Shown here one piece after another: positions 9,099-16,920 of a DNA stretch of 64,000 nucleotides. Below the pieces are notes generated by a model, which did not search any database, was not told where the DNA came from, and was given only the letters and a program-made list of their open reading frames with translations. Source of the stretch: SHZI01 sp963698405 (GTDB taxonomy: Bacteria; Pseudomonadota; Gammaproteobacteria; Steroidobacterales; GCA-2729495); contig CAVOQT010000005.1 of the NCBI GenBank assembly GCA_963698405.1, forward strand, positions 1-64,000, written 5' to 3'. A program made the translations under genes and the position numbers. Numbering within the stretch: the first letter of the stretch is position 1; every line of letters starts with the position of its first letter.

Positions 9099-11174
9099 AT
9101 GACTGCGATATCCGCACTTCGCGCCTGGTACTCGGCACCGCTTGACAAGTTCCTCGTGTCCGCAAGGGACGAGGTCATTGGCGCGCTGGCTAGCAATAGC
9201 GAGTTCGATGTTACCCCTGCTCAACGGGATGCCTGGCTGGCCACCATCGATATCTTGCAGGCAGAACTGCGGGGTTTTGATGGTTTCATTTTTCTTGAAT
9301 TCACCATTCCGCGAATGGGTAGCCGCGTTGATGCCGTGCTGGTCGTCGGTGCAACGATATTTGTCATCGAGTTCAAAGTTGGCGCGCCGGTAGTTGCTAC
9401 AGCTGATCTGCACCAAGTGTGGGATTACGCTCTGGATCTGAAGAACTTTCATGATGCCAGCCATGCGTTGAGAATCGTGCCGATCCTCGTCGCGACTGAA
9501 AGTGACCCACTGGAGCTTGCGGGACCATTCTTTGCTGAGGACTTGGTTGCGCAGCCGACGGCCGTCAACTGTGCGAACCTGCGCCAATTCCTGGATGCCA
9601 TTGTAGATGGGCAGCCCGAAACCTCACCCGTTGATCCTATTGAATGGGCATCATCCTCGTACCGACCGACCCCGACCATTATTGAGGCCGCTCGAGCGCT
9701 CTATCGCCATCATGCTGTTGAGGAGATTGCACGCCATGACGCCGGCGCTACCAATCTACGGGTGACATCCAGACGGGTTGAAGATCTGATTGAGGAGGCG
9801 AGTGCCAAGGGCAAAAAGATCATTTGCCTGGTTACAGGTGTACCTGGTGCAGGAAAGACGTTGGTCGGACTGAATGTGGCAACTCGTCGAGACGCACCCG
9901 GTTCCCCGACTCATGCCGTTTTCTTGTCTGGAAATGCGCCACTCGTGGCTGTTCTCAGTGAGGCATTGACGCGAGATGAAGTGGCTCGGCAGCGTTCGCA
10001 CGGAAAAAAAATCAGAAAGGGCGTGGTCGCCAACCGCGTAAAGGCATTTATTCAGAACGTTCATCATTTTCGTGATGAGGCGTTGATTGACTCCACGCCA
10101 CCAGATGATCGAGTGGCGATCTTTGATGAAGCTCAGCGTGCCTGGAATGCGGTGCAAACATCCAGTTTCATGCGACGAAAGAAGAATCGGCCTGATTTCA
10201 CACAGTCTGAGCCAGAGTTTCTGATTTCATATATGGACCGCCATGCAGATTGGGCAGCGATCATATGCCTGGTAGGCGGCGGTCAAGAGATCAATACAGG
10301 TGAGGCGGGTATTGCAGGTTGGCTCGATGCGCTGGAAACACATTTCCCGAAATGGGAGGTACATATGTCTCCTCACCTCAGCGATAGTGAGTACGGCATC
10401 GGTGATGTAGTGGTGGGGTTCCGTGAGCGGGATCGGATTCATCTGGATAGAAACCTCCATTTGGGGGTTTCAATGCGCTCTTATCGCGCTGAAAACGCGT
10501 CCGCGTTTGTAAAGGCATTGCTGGATTGCGAACGGCATGAGGCTGAGGATCATCTGCGGCGATTGGCCGCTCGATTTCCGACCGCAATCACCAGGGATAT
10601 CGGCAGGGCGAAAGAATGGATTCGTAGCCATGCACGAGGATCTGAGCGCTGTGGTTTGGTGGCTTCGTCGAAAGCAATGCGTCTCAAGCCCCATGCTATC
10701 GATGTACGCGTATCCATTAATCCGGTCCACTGGTTTCTTGGCGAGCAATCAGACCCCAGGTCGAGTTCATTTCTTGAGGATGCGGCTACCGAGTTTCAGG
10801 TCCAGGGGCTGGAATTGGACTGGGTTTGCCTGAACTGGGATGCAGACCTTCGCAAGGCATCCAAGGGCTGGAGTTACCACGATTACCGTGGGGCCCGTTG
10901 GCAGAACATCAAGAAAGCTGAAAACAAGAATTACTTGAAGAACGCATACCGCGTCCTGCTGACCAGAGCAAGGCAGGGGATGGTGATTTTTGTGCCGCCC
11001 GGTGATCCAGGCGACGCTACAAGATTGCCGGAGTTCTATGACGGTCATATGATACCCTCTTCCGGAGTGGGATGCGCCGATGCAGCGCAGTCTCCACAGA
11101 TTAATGAACTGAAGGTCCAGCGCCATCCCGGGTTAGAGCTGGCAAGATCCTCAGCGGTGAGGAAAACGGGATGA
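9099..11174 (+). CDS. RecB-like nuclease fused to Schlafen-group-3-type DNA/RNA helicase (DUF2075)
   Basis: A 691-residue two-domain protein. Residues about 55-115 carry PD-(D/E)XK nuclease features: SRVDAVL (D78), VIEFK (E91, K93) and a QxxxY motif (QVWDY, 106-110) typical of RecB-family nucleases. From residue 235 comes a superfamily 1 helicase of the DUF2075 type: Walker A GVPGAGKT (247-254), Walker B IFDEAQRAW (341-349), EFQVQGLELDW, and YRVLLTRARQGMVIFVP near the C-terminus. It lies 110 bp after the HNH gene on the same strand. Codon use and GC are lower than in the flanking housekeeping genes, suggesting transfer. The SLFN-type helicases are known from phage defence and tRNA/RNA biology in other contexts; here the role is inferred. 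Confidence 0.85.
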   Translation: MTAISALRAWYSAPLDKFLVSARDEVIGALASNSEFDVTPAQRDAWLATIDILQAELRGFDGFIFLEFTIPRMGSRVDAVLVVGATIFVIEFKVGAPVVATADLHQVWDYALDLKNFHDASHALRIVPILVATESDPLELAGPFFAEDLVAQPTAVNCANLRQFLDAIVDGQPETSPVDPIEWASSSYRPTPTIIEAARALYRHHAVEEIARHDAGATNLRVTSRRVEDLIEEASAKGKKIICLVTGVPGAGKTLVGLNVATRRDAPGSPTHAVFLSGNAPLVAVLSEALTRDEVARQRSHGKKIRKGVVANRVKAFIQNVHHFRDEALIDSTPPDDRVAIFDEAQRAWNAVQTSSFMRRKKNRPDFTQSEPEFLISYMDRHADWAAIICLVGGGQEINTGEAGIAGWLDALETHFPKWEVHMSPHLSDSEYGIGDVVVGFRERDRIHLDRNLHLGVSMRSYRAENASAFVKALLDCERHEAEDHLRRLAARFPTAITRDIGRAKEWIRSHARGSERCGLVASSKAMRLKPHAIDVRVSINPVHWFLGEQSDPRSSSFLEDAATEFQVQGLELDWVCLNWDADLRKASKGWSYHDYRGARWQNIKKAENKNYLKNAYRVLLTRARQGMVIFVPPGDPGDATRLPEFYDGHMIPSSGVGCADAAQSPQINELKVQRHPGLELARSSAVRKTG

Positions 11175-11195
11175 GGTTTTTCGGACCATAGGCGA

Positions 11196-11714
11196 ATGAT
11201 TCTGTTCGTTGATATGGCAGAGAGCCAAATGCTTCCCACTACTCCCAACCAGGTACTCGTCTTCTGCTACGGGTCCAACATGTCTACCTCACGGCTCCGT
11301 GAGCGGACACCCTCGGCGACCGCAGTCACGATCGGATATGTCTGTGGGCGGACCTTGCAATGGAACAAGCCTTCAACAGACGGATCCGGTAAGTGCGACA
11401 TGGCGCCCGCTGCCGGAACGGAGCGGGTTTGGGGTGTGGTTTTCGCTCTGGATGTCAGGGAAAAGCCCGTGCTGGACAGGGCGGAGGACTTGGGCCGCGC
11501 GTACAGGGAGGAGCCAGTCCGGGTAAATACTGGCGATGGTGTGATCGTGGCGACGGCCTATATCGCCATGCGGACACGTAGCGGGCTGCAGCCTTGGGAC
11601 TGGTACAAGCAGCATGTTCTCGACGGAGCGCGGGAACACGGCTTGCCTGACGATTACGTCCGGATGCTTGAAACGACCAGCTCTGTACCTGATCCAGATC
11701 GGCCCTGGCGATGA
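11196..11714 (+). CDS. Gamma-glutamylcyclotransferase-fold protein
   Basis: The protein has the AIG2/GGCT-like signature VFCYGSNMSTSRLRER near residue 22 and DRAEDLGRAYREEPV, which fits the position of the catalytic Glu of the fold. GGCT-fold enzymes release 5-oxoproline from gamma-glutamyl peptides or amines. ATG 11196 and ATG 11214 are both possible starts; neither has a strong ribosome site. Its 3' end overlaps the following HigA-like frame. It sits where HigB toxin genes normally sit, which is unusual. Confidence 0.75.
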   Translation: MILFVDMAESQMLPTTPNQVLVFCYGSNMSTSRLRERTPSATAVTIGYVCGRTLQWNKPSTDGSGKCDMAPAAGTERVWGVVFALDVREKPVLDRAEDLGRAYREEPVRVNTGDGVIVATAYIAMRTRSGLQPWDWYKQHVLDGAREHGLPDDYVRMLETTSSVPDPDRPWR

Positions 11715-12027
11715 CTACCCCGGCGAGGTGCTCGCCGACGATCTTGAAGCGCTGGAGATGAGTGCAGCCGAACTGTCCCGACTGATCAAGGTGCCGACCC
11801 ATCGGATTACCGGGATCCTGAATGGGCAACGGGCCGTGACCGGCGACACCGCGCTGCGACTGGGGTATTTCTTTGGCACCAGTGCGGAGTTCTGGCTGAA
11901 TTTACAGACGCTCTATGAGCTGCGGCTGGCCGAGGCCAAGACCGGTACGGAAGTAAAATCGCTGCCTAAACTGTCGGCGGCGCAGCGCAAGGGCCGCGCC
12001 ACCGCTTCGGACCAGATGCGCACCTGA
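11668..12027 (+). CDS. HigA-family antitoxin / XRE transcriptional regulator
   Basis: The sequence YPGEVLADDLEALEMSAAEL, RLIKVPTHRITGILNGQRAV and LRLGYFFGTSAEFWLNLQ is a clear HigA-type helix-turn-helix protein. Such antitoxins neutralise HigB mRNA interferases and repress their own operon. No HigB-like gene is visible next to it; the partner position is held by the GGCT-fold gene. The start is uncertain: TTG 11668 is the nearest plausible one that retains the conserved PGEVL, and it lies inside the upstream gene. An ATG at 11711 overlapping the upstream stop is out of frame by one base, so a small sequence error at the start is possible. Confidence 0.8.
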   Translation: MKRPALYLIQIGPGDDYPGEVLADDLEALEMSAAELSRLIKVPTHRITGILNGQRAVTGDTALRLGYFFGTSAEFWLNLQTLYELRLAEAKTGTEVKSLPKLSAAQRKGRATASDQMRT

Positions 12028-12096
12028 TTGGGGTCAGTACGGGCGCTCTGCCCGCAGCGTGCGTCAGACTCTACTATCATCTTCACCTTCACAGCT

Positions 12097-12165
12097 CCCA
12101 CCGACCGCAATCAGGATGCACATGTCGGATCCCACCGCCCGCAATCAGGAATACATATGTCGGAC
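12097..12165 (+). repeat. Tandem duplication (34/35 nt) of a ribosome site and start codon
   Basis: Unit 1 (12097-12130) and unit 2 (12131-12165) share CCCACCG-CCGCAATCAGGA and then ATGTCGGA. Each therefore supplies an AGGA box and an ATG (12122 and 12157). Unit 2 is one base longer, so the two ATGs are in different frames. Confidence 0.85.
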
Positions 12166-12187
12166 CCCATGGCACAGCAGCACATGA
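12122..12187 (+). CDS. Possible upstream ORF overlapping the spermidine-synthase-like start
   Basis: The first copy of the duplicated start region opens a 21-codon frame (MSDPTARNQEYICR...) that runs across the second start and stops at TGA 12185-12187. If translated it would compete with, or reinitiate to, the main frame at 12157. Only sequence evidence. Confidence 0.35.
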   Translation: MSDPTARNQEYICRTPWHSST

Positions 12188-12906
12188 AGCCCGTCATCTG
12201 CAGGACCTCCAATACCGTGTCCCTGCATTTCTCCGTGCACGAAACCCAGAGCTGCATGGACCTTCGGCGGCCCGACGCGCTCCATCTGGAGTACACGCGC
12301 ACGATGATGGGCTTCCTGGTTTTTCTGCCGGAGCCGGAGGGTGTGGCCATGGTGGGGCTGGGCGGGGGCTCGCTGGCCAAATTCTGCTACCGCCATTTGC
12401 CGAAAGCGCGCATCAAGGTCATCGAGATCAATCCACACGTGCTGGCCTTGCGCAATGAATTCCAGGTTCCGGCCGACGGCCCGCGGTTCCGCGTGGTTCT
12501 GGGGGATGCTGCCGAGTTTGTCAGGTCTTCGCCGCGGCGCTTCGAGGTCCTTCTGGTTGACGGCTATGATCACAAGGGCCTGCCGATGGCCTTGAGTTCC
12601 CAGCGGTTCTACGACGACTGTTCTGAACTGCTCGGGCCGGACGGGATGCTGGTTACAAACCTGCATTGCGGCCAGGACCGCTGGCAGCAGCAGCTCGAGC
12701 GGATCCGTCGCAGCTTTGATGGCGGCGTCGTGATCGTCGACGTTGATGACGGCAGCAATAGCATTGTTTTCGCCAGTAAAACCCACCTGTCCGCACGGAC
12801 CCACAGCAAACCCGTTCGCCAGCCCCGGAGTCTCGACGACGACGCATGGACGCAACTGCGCGCGACATTTGCGCGAGTTTCGGCAGCTGTCCACGAGGCA
12901 CTTTGA
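12157..12906 (+). CDS. Spermidine synthase-like methyltransferase-fold protein
   Basis: A 249-residue protein of the spermidine-synthase superfamily. The nucleotide-binding glycine loop VAMVGLGGGSLAKFCYRHLP, the acidic VIEINPHV, the VVLGDAAEFV segment and LLVDGYDHKGLP follow the order of the family. It is shorter than true SpeE and the polyamine-binding region is not obvious, so the substrate is unknown. ATG 12157 has an ATCAGGA ribosome site six bases before it; a longer frame to 12028 exists but its N-terminus does not look coding. Confidence 0.75.
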   Translation: MSDPMAQQHMKPVICRTSNTVSLHFSVHETQSCMDLRRPDALHLEYTRTMMGFLVFLPEPEGVAMVGLGGGSLAKFCYRHLPKARIKVIEINPHVLALRNEFQVPADGPRFRVVLGDAAEFVRSSPRRFEVLLVDGYDHKGLPMALSSQRFYDDCSELLGPDGMLVTNLHCGQDRWQQQLERIRRSFDGGVVIVDVDDGSNSIVFASKTHLSARTHSKPVRQPRSLDDDAWTQLRATFARVSAAVHEAL

Positions 12907-12988
12907 TAATTACCTTGCTGCGCCCCGACATCGGAATGCCCACGCTTGTGAGGTAGGATGGTTACGCCAACCGGGGAGGAACCATGTC

Positions 12989-13318
12989 ATGAGTAACTCT
13001 TCTGCTTTCAGCGGCCTCATTTGTGGGGCATTTTTCTCAGTCTTTCTCACTCTTGCAGTCAGCGTCGCATTCGCCGGGGATGCCCGCAGCACAGCAGCCC
13101 AAAGCGTGTCGGCGGACCGCGTGCAGGATTCGCCGACAAAGCCCGCGCAAATGAAGCGACTGGCTCCGCCACCAAGCGCACCGCGCTACAAGTGCGAGGA
13201 TGATGAATGTGTGTGCAAGGGCGTGCTCGACTGCAAGTCACTCATCGACTCGGGGTTCTGCAAGGGCAAGGATTTCTGGCAGGACGATAAAGACCCCTCG
13301 GTCGGCGGTTGCGGATAG
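12989..13318 (+). CDS. Small secreted protein with Cys-rich C-terminus
   Basis: The protein of 109 residues starts with a signal peptide (LICGAFFSVFLTLAVSVAFA) and ends with a compact cysteine-rich stretch (YKCEDDECVCKGVLDCKSL, GFCKGKDFW, VGGCG). The start ATG 12989 has GGGGAGGA 8 nt upstream; the ATG five bases earlier meets a stop after two codons. It precedes the exported catalase-peroxidase on the same strand. I do not recognise a family; disulphide bonds or metal binding in the periplasm are possible. Confidence 0.6.
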   Translation: MSNSSAFSGLICGAFFSVFLTLAVSVAFAGDARSTAAQSVSADRVQDSPTKPAQMKRLAPPPSAPRYKCEDDECVCKGVLDCKSLIDSGFCKGKDFWQDDKDPSVGGCG

Positions 13319-13398
13319 CGGTTCTGCAGCGATTGAATCCGGACCACACCATGGAGCGAACAGATACGCATACCTTTCCTTATTGAAGGAGTGTTCCC

Positions 13399-15627
13399 AT
13401 GCGCCAGAAAGCCATCCCTTTTCTTGCCGCTTTGGCTCTAGTAATAACAACAGGAGCACTGCCATCCGGCCCGGCGTTTGCCGCGGGCGAGCCGAAGTCC
13501 AACCAGTTCTGGTGGCCTGACAACCTGGATCTCACACCTCTGCGTCAGCACTCTGCCGAGTCTGATCCGATGGGTGAGAGCTTCAACTACGCCGCAGAAT
13601 TCCAAAAGCTCGACCTGGCTGCGGTGAAGAAGGACATCGCGACCTTGTTGACGACGTCACAAGACTGGTGGCCTGCGGACTATGGCAATTACGGGCCACT
13701 CTTCATTCGCATGGCCTGGCACAGCGCCGGTACCTATCGTGTGGCTGACGGCCGTGGCGGTGCGGGTGGCGGGCAACAGCGATTCGATCCGCTCAACAGC
13801 TGGCCCGACAATGCAAACCTGGACAAGGCGCGGCGGCTGCTTTGGCCGATCAAGCAGAAATACGGCCGGAGCATTTCATGGGCCGATCTGATGGCCCTGA
13901 CCGGGAATGTTTCGCTGGAGTCCATGGGCTTCAAGACCCTCGGTTTTGCCGGCGGGCGTACGGATGACTGGGAGCCGGAGATGGTCAACTGGGGGCCCGA
14001 GAGCAAGTGGCTCGCAGACGAGCGCTACAAAGGCGACAGGCAACTGCAGGGACCACTGGCCGCTGTGCAGATGGGCCTGATCTACGTGAATCCGGAAGGG
14101 CCGAACGGCAATCCGGATCCACTGCTGGCTGCCAAAGACATTCGCGAAACCTTCGCGCGTATGGCGATGAATGATGAAGAGACTGTGGCGCTCATCGCCG
14201 GTGGACACACCTTCGGAAAGACCCATGGCGCTGCGCCTCCGGCCGACTGCGTAGGCGTTGAACCTGCCGCCGGCGGTGTAGAGCAGCAGGGCCTCGGCTG
14301 GATGAACAAGTGTGGCGGCGGCAATGCCGGCGATACGATCACCAGCGGCCTTGAAGGCGCATGGACTTCCAACCCGACTGCCTGGACCATGCAGTTTCTG
14401 AGCAACCTGTTCAACTTTAACTGGGTGCAGACGAAGAGCCCGGCCGGTGCGATCCAGTGGATTCCCGACACCGAGGCCGCAGCAAAGCTGGTGCCCGATG
14501 CTTTCGATCCGGCGAAGCGACATGCGCCGATCATGCTCACGACGGATCTCTCACTGAAGTTCGATCCGGCCTATAGAAAGATTTCGCAGCGATTCCTGAA
14601 CAACCCCGCGGAGTTCGAGCTCGCCTTCGCCAGGGCGTGGTTCAAGCTGACTCACCGCGATATGGGGCCGCGCGCACGTTATCTGGGCGCGGAAGTCCCG
14701 GCTGAGAAAATGCTTTGGCAGGATCCGCTTCCTGTAGCCGACTACAAGATGATCGACGCAGGCGATATCGCAAAGCTGAAGTCGCAGATCCTGGCTTCTG
14801 GTCTGACAGTGCCCGAACTGGTACGCACCGCCTGGGCATCAGCGGCCAGCTTCCGCGGCACTGACATGCGCGGTGGCGCGAACGGTGCGCGCATACGCCT
14901 GGCTCCGCAGAAGGACTGGGCGGTCAACAATCCGCTTGAACTCGCGAAAGTGCTGAAGGTTCTGGAGCGCATCCAGGGTGACTTCAACCGCACACCATCG
15001 AGCGGCAAGCAGGTATCGCTCGCTGACCTGATCGTGCTGGGCGGATCCGCAGCTATCGAGCAGGCGGCGAAGAAAGCCGGCAGTGAGGTGCAGGTGGCTT
15101 TCACGCCCGGGCGTACCGATGCCACCCAAGCGCAGACCGATGTCGCGTCCTTTGCCGTGCTCGAGCCGACTGCTGACGGTTTCCGCAACTACTTCGGCAA
15201 GGCAAACGACCGGTCCCCGCCTGAAATGCTGGTCGAGCGGGCAAACACGCTGACTTTGACGGTGCCTGAGATGACCGTCCTGGTTGGCGGCATGCGCGCC
15301 ATCAACGCAAATACCGGCGGAGCAAAGTACGGTGTATTTACCGATCGGCCCGGTGTGCTGAGCAACGATTACTTCGTGAACCTGCTCGGCATGTCGACGA
15401 AGTGGATGAAGTCGCCGACTACTGCGGGCATTTACGAGGGCCGTGACCGGACCACGGGCGCGCTGAAGTGGACAGCCACTCCCGTAGACCTCGTGATCGG
15501 CTCGCAGGCTGAATTGCGTGCCATTGCGGAAGTCTATGCAGAAGACGGCGCGCAACAGAAATTCGTGCGTGACTTCGTTGCTGCCTGGACCAAGGTGATG
15601 AACCTCGACCGCTTTGACATGAGCTGA
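13399..15627 (+). CDS. katG: Catalase-peroxidase KatG with signal peptide (periplasmic type)
   Basis: A bifunctional haem enzyme that removes H2O2 by catalase and peroxidase reactions. Active-site residues are visible: distal R104, W107, H108 in LFIRMAWHSAGTYR, proximal H270 in GGHTFGKTHG, and the W107-Y229-M255 adduct (GLIYVNPEGPNG, RMAMNDEE). The full N- and C-terminal peroxidase domains are present (742 residues). Residues 1-28 form a Sec signal peptide (FLAALALVITTGALPSGPAFA), as in E. coli O157 KatP, so the enzyme probably acts in the periplasm. No OxyR site could be fixed by eye. Confidence 0.95.
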   Translation: MRQKAIPFLAALALVITTGALPSGPAFAAGEPKSNQFWWPDNLDLTPLRQHSAESDPMGESFNYAAEFQKLDLAAVKKDIATLLTTSQDWWPADYGNYGPLFIRMAWHSAGTYRVADGRGGAGGGQQRFDPLNSWPDNANLDKARRLLWPIKQKYGRSISWADLMALTGNVSLESMGFKTLGFAGGRTDDWEPEMVNWGPESKWLADERYKGDRQLQGPLAAVQMGLIYVNPEGPNGNPDPLLAAKDIRETFARMAMNDEETVALIAGGHTFGKTHGAAPPADCVGVEPAAGGVEQQGLGWMNKCGGGNAGDTITSGLEGAWTSNPTAWTMQFLSNLFNFNWVQTKSPAGAIQWIPDTEAAAKLVPDAFDPAKRHAPIMLTTDLSLKFDPAYRKISQRFLNNPAEFELAFARAWFKLTHRDMGPRARYLGAEVPAEKMLWQDPLPVADYKMIDAGDIAKLKSQILASGLTVPELVRTAWASAASFRGTDMRGGANGARIRLAPQKDWAVNNPLELAKVLKVLERIQGDFNRTPSSGKQVSLADLIVLGGSAAIEQAAKKAGSEVQVAFTPGRTDATQAQTDVASFAVLEPTADGFRNYFGKANDRSPPEMLVERANTLTLTVPEMTVLVGGMRAINANTGGAKYGVFTDRPGVLSNDYFVNLLGMSTKWMKSPTTAGIYEGRDRTTGALKWTATPVDLVIGSQAELRAIAEVYAEDGAQQKFVRDFVAAWTKVMNLDRFDMS

Positions 15628-15657
15628 TCCCGGCATGCCGAAGCGATCTGGGTAACG

Positions 15658-16566
15658 ATGCAATACAAGGACTACTACGAGGTCATGGGCGTGCCGCGGA
15701 CTGCCGCCGCGGATGAGATCAAACGCGCCTATCGCAAACTCGCCCGCAAGTATCACCCGGATGTCAGCAAGGAAGCCGATGCCGAGGTCCGCTTCAAGGA
15801 ACTGGGCGAAGCCTATGAGGTGCTGAAGGATCCGGAAAAGCGCGCTGCCTATGATCAGCTGGGTGCTGACTGGAAAGCGGGCCAGGACTTTCGTCCACCG
15901 CCGGACTGGAAGGAGGGCTTTGAGTTTTCTGGTGGTGGACCCGGCAGTGCGGAGGCCAGTGATTTTTTCGAGACGCTGTTCGGCCATCAGCGCCGCGGCC
16001 AGGGCGACAATCACCACGCACGGGTGCTGATCGACCTGGAGGACGCCTACCGGGGCGTTACCCGGATGATCACTTTGCGCGTCCCGCAGTTGACACCAGA
16101 AGGGCAGGTGTTCCTGCGCGAACACAAGCTCAACGTGACAATCCCGCGAGGCATCCGGGCCGGGCAACAGATCCGGCTGGCCGGGCAGGGCGCGCCGGGG
16201 CCGGGAGGCAGCAAGCCGGGTGACCTGTTTCTGGAGGTCGATTTTCATCCGCACCCGCTGTATCGCATCGCGGACCGCGATGTATTGCTCGATCTGCCAG
16301 TGGCGCCCTGGGAAGCTGCGCTCGGCACCACCCTGAAGGTCCCAACGCCGGGTGGGGTCGTTGAATTGAAGCTGCCACCGGGTTCTGCGGCCGGCGGCAA
16401 GCTGCGTCTGAAAGGCCGCGGTATACCAGCCAGTCCGCCCGGTGACATGTACGTTGTGCTGCAGATTGCATTGCCACCGGCAGAGAGCGATCCGGCGAAA
16501 GCGGCCTACACGAATTTCGGCGAGCAGTTTCCCGGGTTCAATCCCCGTGCCAGGTTCGGAGTCTGA
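15658..16566 (+). CDS. cbpA: Curved DNA-binding protein CbpA (DnaJ-class co-chaperone)
   Basis: CbpA is a DnaJ homologue that stimulates DnaK and also binds curved DNA. The J domain (residues 4-70) carries the HPD motif in KYHPDVSKEADA; the Gly/Phe region (FEFSGGGPGSAEASDFFETLFG) and two C-terminal beta domains (LNVTIPRGIRAGQQIRLAGQ, GDLFLEVDFHPHPLYRIADR) follow. There is no zinc finger, which separates it from DnaJ. It lies 30 bp after katG and 2 bp before cbpM. Confidence 0.92.
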   Translation: MQYKDYYEVMGVPRTAAADEIKRAYRKLARKYHPDVSKEADAEVRFKELGEAYEVLKDPEKRAAYDQLGADWKAGQDFRPPPDWKEGFEFSGGGPGSAEASDFFETLFGHQRRGQGDNHHARVLIDLEDAYRGVTRMITLRVPQLTPEGQVFLREHKLNVTIPRGIRAGQQIRLAGQGAPGPGGSKPGDLFLEVDFHPHPLYRIADRDVLLDLPVAPWEAALGTTLKVPTPGGVVELKLPPGSAAGGKLRLKGRGIPASPPGDMYVVLQIALPPAESDPAKAAYTNFGEQFPGFNPRARFGV

Positions 16567-16568
16567 CC

Positions 16569-16883
16569 ATGATGAATGATGACAAGGTGCTCACCGGTAT
16601 CGTGCTCGACACGGAAATCCGGTTTACGCTGGTCGAAGTCTGCCAGGCGTGTGCGGTTGAAATAGATTTCATCGTTGAGTTGGTGGAGGAAGGTGTCCTC
16701 GAGCCGGTCGGTATCGAGCGGAGTGAATGGCGCTTCGCCGGCACTGATTTGCAACGCGCAACCCTGGCGCTTCGGCTGCAGCGCGACCTCGGGCTCAACC
16801 TGGCGGGTGTGGCGCTCAGTTTGCAGCTGCTGGAGGAGATCAGTGAGCTGCGTGTTCGCGTGGAGGCGAACCGGGATAAGTAA
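16569..16883 (+). CDS. cbpM: Chaperone modulatory protein CbpM
   Basis: A 104-residue MerR-fold protein that binds the J domain of CbpA and blocks its activity. FTLVEVCQACAVEIDFIVEL, VEEGVLEPVG and ATLALRLQRDLGLNLAGVAL fit CbpM. Two adjacent ATGs; the gene follows cbpA by two bases, so the pair is one operon. Confidence 0.9.
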   Translation: MMNDDKVLTGIVLDTEIRFTLVEVCQACAVEIDFIVELVEEGVLEPVGIERSEWRFAGTDLQRATLALRLQRDLGLNLAGVALSLQLLEEISELRVRVEANRDK

Positions 16884-16920
16884 GTACTGCCCGATGGTCG
16901 CCCCCCTATAATCCCGGCCT

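Noticed and set aside
14839..16254. Long minus-strand open frame of 471 codons
   Set aside because: It is antisense to katG and cbpA, both clearly real; high GC at third positions keeps antisense frames open. No recognisable domain.
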